Source of the DNA: Ascaris suum | Taxonomy: Eukaryota > Nematoda > Chromadorea > Rhabditida > Ascarididae | DNA length: 64,000 nucleotides | Direction: 5' to 3' | Assembly (NCBI GenBank): GCA_013433145.1 | Contig: CM024188.1 | Location: 5,741,001 to 5,805,000, forward strand | Part shown: piece after piece, positions 1 to 48,100 of the stretch | How positions within the stretch are numbered: the first letter of the stretch is position 1 | Layout: the number at the start of each line of letters is the position of its first letter | Notes under the pieces: model-generated | Database searches by the model: none | Seen by the model: the letters and a program-made list of their open reading frames with translations, nothing else | What the model was told of the DNA's origin: nothing | Program-made: the position numbers and the translations under genes

Positions 1-77
1 TTTCAGTTGAGAATTCTCACAATTCTTCGCTGCACTCATTTCAACTCCATTTTCCACCATCTTCATCTTTGCCACTT

Positions 78-34976
<34,899 letters not shown>

Positions 34977-37597
34977 AACCAATCTATGCGGTAACGGTTA
35001 CAGGTTCCTTTTGGCGCCACTGCACAAACTGCATTAACCGGTTGTGCTGTGAGCTTTTTCGGACACAATTGTTAATGCTAACATCCCTCAGGGTAACAAC
35101 ACCCCGCGCTTCCCCTTCCCCCCTCCCCCACCCCCATCTGGAAGTACATATATTGTGAGTACATCCCCCAGAACTTAAGGGGACTGTAATGCAACATGCG
35201 AAAATGTGATTTTGGGGAGCAACAGAGTACGCACTGCCTCGACCGGGACGATCCACTGTTTGTTTGAGTCCACAGAGCCGGGTCGCTTTAGATTTCAAGT
35301 AGATCAGCCGAAACCGTTTTTTTTTTGGGGGGGGGGGGGAGAATGCAAGCATGATGCAGCCAGTCCACCCCTGAGATGGACACGAACGCGCTTTCAGTCA
35401 CTCGCTGCATACCATGAGTGAATGTTGACAGTGATGACAACAGAATTCACCACTGATATAGTAGAAATATGGCAAGCCTACTGTTTTATGTTAAATGCCG
35501 AAAGGGGTCGTCCACTTAACCTCAGCAGTGTAAATATTCCGATGTGTCGAGTGCGGGTCAACTCTCAGCACCTTCCCCTCTCCCCCAAGCAAGCCCCTGT
35601 TGAGTTCGAGACTCGTGGAATGGAGTGGCCATGTGTGAAAAAGATGTTCCAAAGTAGAGATCTAGTAATGGATGTTGTGGATGAGGGAAGGGATCGATTA
35701 AACGTCTTTATACGTGATCGAACATTAGAGGTCGCTGTCCGTCTTGCCTTTTCTGATCCGCTGCCTTATGGGTTGTATCTGTGTCGGTGAACTTGGCAGA
35801 CATGGGAAAGTTGCTCATTCGATGTAGCTTGTCTAAAGGTGTTCATAATATTGTTGTGTTGTCATATTTCCGTTGCAGTAATTCGCGCAGTTTCTTGACC
35901 ACCAAACTTTCCTTCCCCGTTTTGTTTTCCGCACTTCCTGGAAAGTTTTAATGGTGGCAGTTTGTTTCCTTTTAAGGAGAGTTGCTTATAAACCTACGTA
36001 TCCGTTATATGAGATGGCGCTGTGGTGTAGTATAACGCTGAGCGTTTAGCTCAGTATCGCCAAGCTTCGCAGACATGTTTTCTTATGTTTTGATCCTAGT
36101 TACGGTATAAAGAGAAGGGTTTTTTGCAGGCGCTTCAAGTACCCGGTAACCCTTTACTGTGCGCGTTCTATTTCTAACCGAAATCTCCCTCAATCTTCCT
36201 CAAGTCTGTTTACCGTACATTGCTGTTTCCTGTCTGAACGGATTGTTTTATTCTATGAATAAATTTGCTTAACGATGTCTGTTGCTTGTACGGTTGTTAT
36301 TTTTGCGATGCGTATGCCTGTGTATAGGATAGCTGTTCTTTGTTTGAATAGCTTTTGAATATTTGTCGAACTTTTAACAGGAAAGGCCCTCGTCCCGTCT
36401 GCAGGGAGTTTCATTGTCTGATTGAATTCGCTGAACGATGTGTTACTTATATGATTTATATGGCTGTCCATGAGATAACCGTTTTATGTTTTGGTAAGTT
36501 TTGCGTCCTTGTCGAATTGTTTACATAAATATGTTTTCCTTATCGAACTGTTCACAAAAAATAACGGGTACGCAAATACACGAGCAAGAGACCAGTAGAA
36601 AGGCTCTTTTATTTATCCGATCTCATCCACAAGATCGCTTTGGGTCTTAGGTTTTGGCTGTCTACAAGGTTATTTCGACGTGCTCAACACAAACTTTGAA
36701 TTTAGCTTTGGATGTTTTCACTTCGGGGTCCAGCCGGCTTGTGTCTGCTCCAGATTTTGGCTAAAACTCTCTCAAATGGTGGGTGTTATTCGCGTCCTAC
36801 AACCGAGGCAGCCAAGAGTGCATCCTTCATGAGCATATTGACCACAGAGACAAATATCATGGAAACTCCCTCCTTTCTGGTTAGCGTTCGTGCATCGACA
36901 TGTGTAACCGTCCATCGCAACGGTTAGAGGAAAAATACAGGTCGTGGTAGGCCGGCTGCTTGAAAAGCCGTAAAACAGAAAAACTGTAAAATAAGTCTGA
37001 CTTGAACTTACAAAACACCCAAAACATCAAACACCAAATACTCGAGTACAAAACATGATGTGAGCATAAGCAGGCAAAAATCGAATTGGGACCACGTCAT
37101 ACATAAAAAGAAGATCCAGGTCGGACCACATCAAACTAAAAATAAGGTCGGAATTGGGGCCAAGTCACCCTATCTATCGATCAGTGCTCCTGAGGATGGA
37201 GCAGTACATTCGACAAATTCCAAGCTGCGGCAAAATACCGTCACAAAAAACTATCGGCGCTCCATCTGAATAATTTCTAAGGACGCTCCGCGGAGTTTAT
37301 CAGCAGGGAGTAGTGAGCCGCATCCCTAACATTGTATTCTTCGTATTCTTCCTACCCAAAAATAAAATAAATTCAAAGAAGGTCCTCTGCTCCGTTGTAT
37401 CCACAGCGGATTCCAGTTTACCGAGGAAGTAGGGCCAATTTCATATTTGGCTTTTCACTTCTCTATCTTGAAAAGCAAATGCTAGTTTCGGGATTCCCAT
37501 TGCCATTACGCAAAATACAGTCACATAAGGAAAGCTGTGCGGCGCCAAAGCATAAAGAAGTTGCACAATAGTAATATTTATAAAACCGATCAGGCGG
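34977..37597. other. 3' intergenic region between convergent dcaf-1 and WASHC2 genes
   Basis: 2.6 kb separates the two stop codons. A plus-strand AATAAA lies at 36258-36263 and a minus-strand one (tttatt on plus) near 36609; either may end a transcript, but both are over 900 bases from the stop codons, so other signals may be used. A 122-codon plus-strand frame (35422-35790) starts at ATG but resembles no family. There is a T10-G13 run at 35317-35339. A/T-rich sequence with short repeated motifs (ggaccac(a/g)tca) occurs at 37085-37170. No RNA gene was recognised. Confidence 0.5.
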
Positions 37598-39155
37598 CTA
37601 TCTGAAGAGGTCTTTATCTGAATCGGAGTCATCATCAAAAATGCCACGCCTCACTGGCGCAGCACTGTTTTTCGAAGTAACCGCCTTGACCGAAAGTGCC
37701 GCCGATGAAGTGACCTTTGAGCCGGTGCTTCTGCACTGGAAAATTGAAGTCGACCGACCTGGTTTAGTTGCAGTTGAAAAAATGTCGTCGTCATCTTCAT
37801 CGTCGGATGCGAAGATCGACTTCGTCGGTTGGCTAGCAGCTCGCATAATTTTTGCATCGGTTGCGCGACGCTCTGGCTGTGGTGCCGTCTCAGATTGCTT
37901 TTCAGGAGCAATGATGTCGTTACTGTGTTGTTCTCCATATATGTAACTTTCTCGTTCCACCGTGACTGTTTTATCGCTGTTGGGTTGCTTTTCAGAGACT
38001 TGCTCACATGTTTTGCTAGCAACCTGCCTCGGCGCAACGGAAGCAAAAATATCGTCGTCTGAATCCGAAAACAGTGACGACGATTGGGTTGAAGCTTTGG
38101 TCTTTGTCACACTTCCACCTACGTTTTCTCGACTTGCTGTTTTTACAGCTGCTACATTTGAAGTAGAAAATGCGCTCCGTTCTTCAGTAGGCGCGCTTAT
38201 TTCGGCTGTAATACCTCCTTGCTCGACACCAGACGACGAAACTCTCTCATTTGCATAGTTTTCCTGCTTGATAGTTTCCGCTGGTTCGGAGGTAACGTCT
38301 GCCGCCACTTTCCCTCGTGTTGGTGCGCGCCGTACAGGACCTTTTGTCCTTGTCTAGAAACGGGGAAGGAAAGAATGACCGGAAAAGTTACATTTCCTAA
38401 GGCGACCGGGACCCTATTTTATTCACATTCAGTAAATTTTCATCAAAACTTTTGGAAAGATTTTGCGATGTAACTATTGGAAAGATTTGATTTTATCCAG
38501 ATAGTATGTGCGATCGGACCATATGCGACCACACCATGCCGCACCTGATGCGATGTAACTGAATTAAAACTACGAAGAGGTATTACTGATGGTAAGGTCA
38601 CAAAATGAGCGACTACTAAACTGCCCAGTTCCCATGAGCAGAGAAGTGCTCTTCGAAACGTGAGCACTCTTGCGAAACACCCCCCCCCCCCCCCCTCCTA
38701 CACAGTCGCTATGCTTCCACATAATGGCAGAGTATAAGTTAGCGCTAAGCGGATGGCAAGAAGCAATAAACTTCAACAAATAAGGAATACTACTGAATAG
38801 TTGCAAATTCGCCGTATCCACCCAAAAATCGACACAACTCTGAAATAATTCTACCACACTTAAGCAATCACTCAACACTAAAAAAAGAAATGAAGCAAGT
38901 ACAATATCAATCAGAAAGTTATATGCAATCAGAATTGACCGCACAAAAAGTTATGTGCACTTGCCAGAAACAGATTAACTCCGTTAAAAGTGGGGATTTC
39001 TAAAGAAACAGACTAATTAAGCTTTGCTCATTTAAGAAAGTACTAGTACCAACCTTGACGACAGAAGGTAACATAGCAGTGTCAGATAGGTCCTCGAAAC
39101 TCTTCTCCGAAACATCGGATAAAGTATCACTTCTCGCGGTGGTGCTACCAGAAGC
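37598..39155 (-). CDS. WASHC2: WASHC2 exons 14-15, C-terminal tail
   Basis: Exon 14 (39155-39054) reads ARSDTLSDVSEKSFEDLSD. Exon 15 (38353-37598) is the longest exon in the gene. It opens with a basic stretch, TRTKGPVRRAPTRGK, at the position of the basic RGKRRPQTR-type segment of vertebrate WASHC2. It then has three acidic LFa repeats, SLFSDSDDDIFA, SIFASDDEDDDDIFS and GIFDDDSDSDKDLFR, and ends at the stop. The extreme C-terminal LFa repeat fits the family, where terminal repeats bind retromer most strongly. Confidence 0.92.
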
Positions 39156-42100
39156 CTAAACAAGGTGGACGGAAATAAACAGGAACAAAGATTATCAAGT
39201 ACGAAATTTGCTACGAGGCAGATTGACCATAGCAGAAAGAGATCGAGCTGGGTCTCACTTCTTGTATATTCACAACAGAATAGTACGCCTCGTCGAACAG
39301 AAAAAGACTAGTGCATGCCATTAAGACATGCACGGCCAAACGATAAAAAGAATTTGAAAATGATGTACTCTTTTGACCGCGAACACTTGCCAAATAGTCT
39401 TATGACAGCTGTAATTCCTCCACATGATGACACAACACAACACCGAGCAGGCGGCAAGCAGTGAACAATTTCAGTAAATAAGAAACACAGAGACAACTTG
39501 AAAGTCATAAACAGAACACAGCAGCATGAATGGCAACAAATTCATAGGAAACTGCCTTTGAAAAAAAAAGCGGCCGGCTACGTCAATGTACTCCATCTTG
39601 TCCCTTCCCCCCTTAACTTTCCAATATATCAAAACGTTGAATCCCATCCCTCCCTCCTATAGGATACCACCTTTGTGACTACACCTTTGGCACAGTCGCT
39701 GTTGGCACAGTGGGAAGGTAAAATTACCTACTTCGTTATGAAATTCATTTCACAGGGGTCACAACCGATCTCATTATCTGAAACACCTCTTGCGAGTTAA
39801 ATGCTACCAAAACGACCTTTTTCATACACAGATGGTCTCCCAGTATACTTTTCCAGATTTATATACTCTCACTTGGAAACGGGATATGGGCAGACAAGCG
39901 AGAAAGGCGTTTGGAAAGAGCCGAAAAGCATAAGCGACATGAAGGGCCGCCTGAATTTCAGACACGATAAGAAAAATAGTTTGAAAGAAAGAACAAATCC
40001 AAATCGCTACTCATGATTGTTAGTGAAAAAGAAGTTTGCAAGACGCTTGAACGCTACGTGTTGCAACCGCGTTGAACAACAACGACAACCGCTGAACACA
40101 TTACGATAGTTGAACCCACGGATCCTATTAAGAATAATACTAGCACACCAAGTGCATACACAAAAGGCGCATCTGAAATACTCCCGGCAACTCGCGTGTT
40201 ACATCTGAAACTAAATCCCGTGCAGCCTGCGCTTAAAATTATTTGGAACAGCAGCGTACTGAGACAACTCCACGCAACCTGCTCAGATGGCACCTCAGAA
40301 CGAGCGGAAGCCGTGCATTACTGGACGAAACCACGTCCAAAGCTAGCTGCATAAAATCTAGCAATATTTCAGCTAGCGGTCGAACTAATAAGAAAAGAGG
40401 AGAATTCTCGGCTCATCTAGCGCATCTTCTTTTCTACACTTTTCGTTTCCTTCAACTAATAAAACAGGAATTTCCCCTATATTTTCGAAGATTTTTTCTG
40501 TCAAGTTAAACATCTTTCTATATAGTTCATCACATCTCATTTTATCGTACTTTGCCCTTGAATATTTGATTACCGATGTGATTTTACTCTCTTCTTCGAA
40601 TCTACTTCCGGTCTTAACATTTTACATTCTGAGTTTGAATTGATGTAATTAATGATACGTAGGTGCGCAAGGTGACATTTGCGCATCACAGCATCACTGC
40701 CGCACAGGCAACAACTGTGAAATAACGGAAATGCCTGGAAACACATGTACGGCAGGTGGGCATTCACCAACTAATAATCGACGTTAAGATCAAGGGAAGT
40801 TGACGAGAACGCTGTCCTAAAAACCCGTGAATTGTTTCATTCCTCCCAATATATCCCCTTGTGGGCGTTTCTTCATATCCCATCATATAAATTATCCTAT
40901 TACGCCACTTCGAAGCATGCACATAACACCACATGACATATTCTTCCCGCGTGACACGGTGATGTTAGGCCATATCTATATGTCGCCTTCACGCTATTTT
41001 CTCTATTCCCCTCTAGTTTCGAGCGCAGACATCGAACTGAGAAGAAAACGAACTTGTTCAACAAAACCAGTAGCATCTTACACATAGTTTGACGCCTTCT
41101 TTTACTTCTCGCTACCTTAGTACCTATATTCATTGCTGTCTTATATTTAACCGACGTGTGATGCAATACAAGGTCGCAGATGCGCTCGACATTGGGCCGC
41201 GAATGTGGACGCTACAAGTTCGCGACCATCTTTTTGAATGTCCATAGTTTCATCCGCCGGTACTTTTACGAATCATCCGCATTAATTCCAGTATATCTAT
41301 TTCTTCTGTAGGCGTACCTATGTCCATTTAGAGAAACTGAAAAACGAATTTCAGAGCTCGCTAATGCCACAACAAGAGTTCCCTGCCATCTTCGCACTTG
41401 TAAGCAATCAAGAACGTTGTCTTCAACGAAGTTCCAATGCAAGCATAATGACACAAATGTTGAGCAGCGTAGGTGCCTTTTACTGCAACTTCTCCCGATG
41501 TGAGTGTCCATGACAAAAATGTCCTAGGATGCTACAAAAAAGCTCCAAGAAGCAACTACTTTGACGTAGACGCAACTACCGCTGGCAAATGCCCTCAAAC
41601 GTAAAGGGCCCGCGACGTAAGATAGTGAAGCGCAAATATCTCGTAGCCAGATGTGCCGCGCCGGAAAGGCCCCTCAATGCAAATACCCGAACGTTTCAAC
41701 CACGAATATATTGTCCCAAGTGCACGGGCAAAGACGCATGCGTCAACGTCGAATCACAAAACTGCGGCAAGAAGCAAGAGGGATTACTGCAAAAAGCGAA
41801 AAAAAAACACTAACAATAGGTGGGAAAGGGCAGTGGAATAGGACAGATACTTTAAAAATCCGAAACCAGTCAGGCAGAAAACATGGTAGAGTCGAGCAAG
41901 AAGTAAAAAACCTTTGGTCAATCGAATAAAAAACGTAGTGGACATTGCAAAAAATAGCAGCGTTCAGAACTTCAGACTCATTTGGCTCACTTCGAAGAAT
42001 TTTCGGCTCAATTTACATGCGGTGCCCTTCAAAGTTTTACCATTCAATGCGAACCAAAAACTGTTTATTCAGCAGCGAAAAGTGCCAATATTCTGTCCGT

Positions 42101-45100
42101 CACCTTGCTGCAAGGGAACACAGGTAGTGAAGAATTCCTTGCGAAAAAGAAGTAGCTGGTGATCCCATTTCGAAGCGGATGGCAAAATAACTTCGACTTC
42201 GATATATGTAGGAATTAGCCATTTACAATGAAATAGCATGGCGCGATCGTAGATTTTCGATCGGGATGGGGATCGTATACGAAAGCAATTATCGAGCGGG
42301 AACTCCGATGAAAAAGTTGGGGGTAGAAAAATCTGAGAACTCCCAGATGGGGACTCTGTCGAGGGTCCGGGACCCCTGATCATGCTAAATTTTAGTGCTC
42401 AATGTTCTTATTTTTTTCCTACGATATGGTACATGAGTTGACATTCTGAAGTTTGGCAACCATCTTACTGGGATCTGTTCTGCAGTTTGTTCGTACATCG
42501 TTAGCCAGTGGTTCGCAAAACAGACCCGCGCAAAAACCTGTGGCTTCGAAAATCGGCGAAGAAATCTGTGTCGGACGGGGGAGGAGAAAGGGGGAGGGGG
42601 AGGAGAGCAGTGTTCACCCATGTATGACCCATTTAGCTGTCTTCTGAAAGACAGGATCGTTTAAAATGCAGTCTTCGCTAACCTTAGGCATCAACATGGC
42701 AGATAAGTGAGACTTGAAAGTACTCGAATGAATCGCCGACTCCGATCCCTGCAGCACAGACTTCTAAAAGGAGCGAATATATATCTGAACATCGTTTATC
42801 GTAGTGGTGGCATTGTTAGCGATGAATTCGGAATTGATGGAATAACTACAGCCTTAGAAATTGAACTGGTACCTAACACGGAAACCTCTGTCTTAAATTA
42901 ACTGTTTTCACAGATCTAAACCAAAACACACTGCTTTCCAAAAGTCGTCCGATTCAGTGGTGATCCACCGGTTTGTTACCCTAAAATATGTGAACAACAG
43001 GATTACCGCTTAATGCAGTTACAGCTCTGTGTCAACAGCAGGGTGGGTGTTCGTGCGGAAGAATAATTCTTTCCCCTTTCCCGTAAATTTCACTCCTTCA
43101 ATCAGCATTGAAAGATCGAAAAAATTCTAACTTACGGATAAGTGGATGCCAACAGGGACAGTGATGACATGAGAGCAAGTTTAACTATTGGAGACACGCT
43201 TTTCGATACACGATGCAACTTAAGAAGGCATAGCGAATAAAGCAAGCAGCTAATTTTGAGTATCGAATAGGTGAGACAGGCCGGAAATTTGACAGCCGCT
43301 TTTGGCAGCTGAACGCTTTTCAGATGCTCAGCTGCCAGCCCTTTCCTAGCCTCTACTTAACCACCGATCATGACGACTTGAGTAACTTTTTGGAAGAAGT
43401 TGGGCTTATTCGATCGACCTTGAGCTGGGGATCTTATACACGACGTCAACCATCTTGCGTGGCTTTATTTTCATATGTAGTGGTCAAGTGAAAATCTTTT
43501 GCTGGGTTTTCAGCAGACCACATCTGCATCTGTGTCAAAATCTTATTAACGGCTTTGAAATTTCGTGAATGCAAAATGGCTTCCAAAGCGGTAACTCAAT
43601 TCCGTAAGTCAGCGAGAAGACTTGCGTTTCAGTGTGGTGACGAAAACTTTGAATTGTTATGAATCTGCGGAAAAAAGCGTCCTATAAAATAACTTTATTC
43701 TCGGTCCTACTCCAAAACAACACTTACGCAAGCTACATCTATGCCACTTCGCGCGATATTCATGCACCTTGAGTAAGATGACTAAAAATACGACCAATAT
43801 GTGCATCTATCTTACTACATATATTTCTTCAATGGTTTGAGAACAGAAGCTTGGATATTTGCACTTCCCGGTAATAGATTCTTCTGGACTCATTTATTAA
43901 TCATAAACTACAAGAAAACTTATTTTGGAGATGAGCACCCCCAGGAAGTAAAAAAGCAAACAGAAGCTGCGAATGCTAAGATTCTATAACAGCCTTGGAA
44001 AAGGATGGACGTACTGCCTGGAGATTCTCAAAACTGAGGGTTTTTCAAAAGAAAACATATGACAGTATTTTATAGTAACAAAATGAGATGAAAGGTCGTG
44101 GCAACACCACGGTCCCAGAAACTCAGGGATGAGGAATTCGCCCTCGCTCCTCAAAATTTCTCTTGCTCCCTCCACGCACAACGCTGCTTCTATCTACTAT
44201 GTCATTCCAACGTTCACAAATCCCGGTGACGCAATCAACATGAAATAAAGTCATACATGTAAGCCATTACCGTTGCATCGGTGGATACGGCATCTTCGAC
44301 AAATGAACTTGAAGGTGCTTTGCTTGGTGGCTTCTCTTTTGAAAAGACGTTCGCTGAGTGTGCTCCTGATGCATGCTGAAAAACTCGAATTATATGCAGT
44401 TAACGTAATAGCTCTCTGGCTGCATCTTTCAACATCTCATTGAAGAAAAGCGAAACATCTTAACGTACGGTACGGCTTGAATAACGAGAAAGCAAGACTG
44501 CAGACAAAATTTGCTAAATAAATGTCGCGTCAAGGAGGCCAACACAAACATTCGCAAAACTATTTAGTAAAGGAAGCATCCGGAATCTACGAAGCACAAT
44601 GAGAATGTTAAAGAGGTAACCTTTGATGCCGTCAAAATCAGTCCTGAAAGACGATTCGCAAAATCTGGAGGAAGTTGAGTGCCACTTCGGAAAACTGCCT
44701 TCTCAGAAGCGGAAGACATCTGAAAGTAGCAATGGTTTCAAGATGACGTCGGATTTCGGATACTCATTCCTACATCCGTTCCATGAAATCAAAGAAAATC
44801 ATTCCCGCGACAAAACGCTCAGCTTATTTCTCTCAAGATCAAATGCTTCCTTCATTCATCTGTCCATTTTTCTATATTCATATGGAACTCTCCCGTGCAA
44901 GACAGCAACCTCCTTAGAAACTAAACTTATCATGTCATATCCACATAACAACAAAACAGTAATGGATGAAATGGCTACCTGATCGACGTTACTGTCACTA
45001 TCCGTTGGCTTCTGCGGGCGACTCTGAAAAAAAAAAATGCAGCAACACAATTATGGTCAGAACAGGCACTGAAAAAAAGAATAAGCTGTCGCTGCGAAAA

Positions 45101-48100
45101 CGCAACTACCAATGGATAGAAAAAGTCAGTAGCAGTGCCAAAATGTGGATAAAAAATCACTGCCATACTAACGAAGATTTCCTTGTTCCACGTCACAGGT
45201 AAAGAATTGAAAACCTTACTTCTCTCAAGAATTGCTGAACTTTAAATATAATTCTTGTATGCGAGGTTGGAGCAATTGTTGCTTTAAGCTACTTCATGCG
45301 AACATGAATATGCGATTGTCACATCAGAAGATGGTACCATAAAGTTCACTCCCCCCCCTGTCATAAACCAAAATATTCAGCGCACAGAAATTGATACTTC
45401 GATGCCAGCCAAGATTTTTTAATTCTCAGAACTTCGTTCGCAAATAAAAAAACTTCCCAAACGCTGCACAAATTTTTGCCTCCTTGAGAGGAAATGTCGC
45501 AAAAAGTGACAATGTGGATATAAACTACACAAACAGTAGAAGCAAAAAACAGTAACGTGCAATGCGTAACATATCATAGCTTACCTAATCGACAAAGGCT
45601 AACGACAGTATTAAAAAAAAAGGCTCCATTGGGCGATTGACCAACTATAACTTAGAAATATCTATGGTAGCATGAGGTGAGAAAACAATAAATGAGATCA
45701 AAGCCGCACAAAGTCAGCTAAGCTGCAAGCAGCAATGCGGCGAAGCAAGAAACAACATTGCAATGCTTAAAAGCAGCTGTTTCGTGTTCGTCGGCATATA
45801 CGAAGTTGGCCGCATGCCGCCCCCTCGCACAATGCAGCCAGCTGCTACGCCCCCTTTTTACGTTACCTAGCCCGTGGTTCTCCTTCCGCACAACTGCGAC
45901 AAAAATGTTGCTGACCTAAGGCTCAGTTATAAGGCTGTAAGCTGTAGATTTGAATCACTCCTTAGCTGCAGCTTATACAAACAGTAAGCCAAAAAAGGGC
46001 AAACATTTCGTAAACATACTGCTGGATTCGCGAAGAGGTCGTCATCATCCGAATCATCATCGAATAAAGTGTTCGATAAAGTCACTGGATGTTTCACCTA
46101 CGAAACATAAACATTGACAAATAGCATTTCTTTGGGCCAAAAATCGTCCCATTCTCCTTAAGTTTCTACGTTGTTCATTGTTGTAAACTACCCCCAAATA
46201 TTGTAGTGACTGTGGTGAGATTTTTGTATATTAAACTCCCCAATTTCATGATCACCAATAGCTTTAGATTCTCCAACAGTAAGCAAAAAACATGTGGTCT
46301 GAAGAAAACGAAACCAATACGTTCAATGCCAAGAACTCTTAAATACGTGAACTATCAAGAAGAAACTGCGGATTAAAAAAAAGTTCATTGAACAACGGTA
46401 AAAGAGAAACGAGAAAGTAAGAATCCCCCGCATGAATAACAGCATGTAACTGCTTGCATAACAACTATAAAACACCAGAAAGAAATAACAAACATTGGAA
46501 TGTGTTATCGAAGAAGTGCGCTGGTTCGCTAAGGTGCCTGAAGAGTCGCCAAGCGCTGCACTGCGCACGTCTTCGGGCAGACGACCGGTACGTGGTAACG
46601 TCGAGCTGCGTTCGAGTTTCCTTACATCAGCATCCACAAACATATCGCCTTCCGAGTCCGAATCTCCGAACAAAGGATTTTTACTAGCGAATAAATTCGT
46701 AGTTGAAGCCTGTATTATTTAAAAGATGATAGGTGGCGAATTCATACAGGTCTTTTCAAACGACGAGGAGCTCGCAGTGAATCAACGTCACACTCCCTCT
46801 TTGATGAATTGGATCTCTGCCCTAAATTAGCTTTTGCGATTTATTCCGGACGTATTTCCAGTCGAGCACTTATCCTTTTGTTTGTGAAAAGCTTTTCATT
46901 CAAAAATGCAAACGGATCAAGTGTTCCGAGCATTTTGACACCATCTTAAGACTTTTTTATAGGAAATTTTCTTGGGCCATATGGGGCAATCCCACTTACC
47001 CACAACTGAAGAAAGAATGAGTACGGCAAAAAGGTAATGACTGCCACGATTTCGGAGAGACCCAAAAACGAAAGCTAATATAAACTAAATAATCTCCAAA
47101 ATTGCAAAAAGAAAAACGTAAAATGGGCTCAAAAGTTTCGAATAAACAGGTTCCAAACATCAATCGCTAATGCAGTGAACAGATACACTAATGGCAAACA
47201 TGGTGTTACTGGATAAAACCATGGTGGGCAGGTTACATTACAGCCAAAGTGCAAAATGTACAGCCAATCCACAGGCAAAACTCACAGCGAAACTGATGTT
47301 ATGCATCCACTCTATGAAGTTATCAAAAGATGATGCATGTTTACTCTTGATCATTTCATCTAATTTAATGCATCTTACTAACGGATTGTTGCATTCGTTC
47401 CCAACACTTGGTTACTACCAGCAATGAAAACGAACACCACGCAGATGTAAAATATGACCTCTGATGATGGAACAGATGGTGCCACAGAATGTTTCGCAGA
47501 TTCGCATTCACCGTGCACGACCACCTCGTCAGAACCTAAAAACAGCACTGAATCAAATAACACCTCGCTGCAATATCTCAGCTCCACCATATTATACACC
47601 ATCTACACCCCACAACGGTGCACAACCTCACACCTTTGTATCAGTTTAGCAGAACGTATTTTTTCCTAGCTTCAATATTTTTGGCTCACCTGAGATTATG
47701 AGCACATTAATGGCCTAGTGATGGTTTTTCAGTTTGTAATAAATGTGATAACAACAAGAAATGCTGATGAGTACACTAGCGGAAATCAACAAAGACCTAA
47801 TAAACGTCGGCGATAGGAAGGTTACATTTACGACAGAAGGAAATCTGGAATTGATGAAGGATGGGCCACGAAAATTTATACTACCAAAAACAGCGTAAAT
47901 AAACACTAAGACTGCTAATAAAATGGTTTGAAATGGCCAAGTAGTGTCCACTGATAGGATTTAATTAAGCCAAAATCTTCTAGAGGTTGAAAACCTTTTA
48001 ATGATACAACTGAGTGCAATTTTTGAAGACCGTTTCCTTCAACAGGCTGAAAAGTAATAGCAAACGAAAACGTCAGCCCTCACAGGTTGAAAATTTAGAG

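Noticed and set aside
35422..35790. 122-codon plus-strand ATG frame
   Set aside because: It lies in the 3' flank of dcaf-1 with no recognised similarity; similar-sized chance frames are common in this window.
36010..36070. tRNA-like start (ggcgctgtggtgtagt...)
   Set aside because: No acceptor stem pairing and no T-loop GTTCRA sequence follow.
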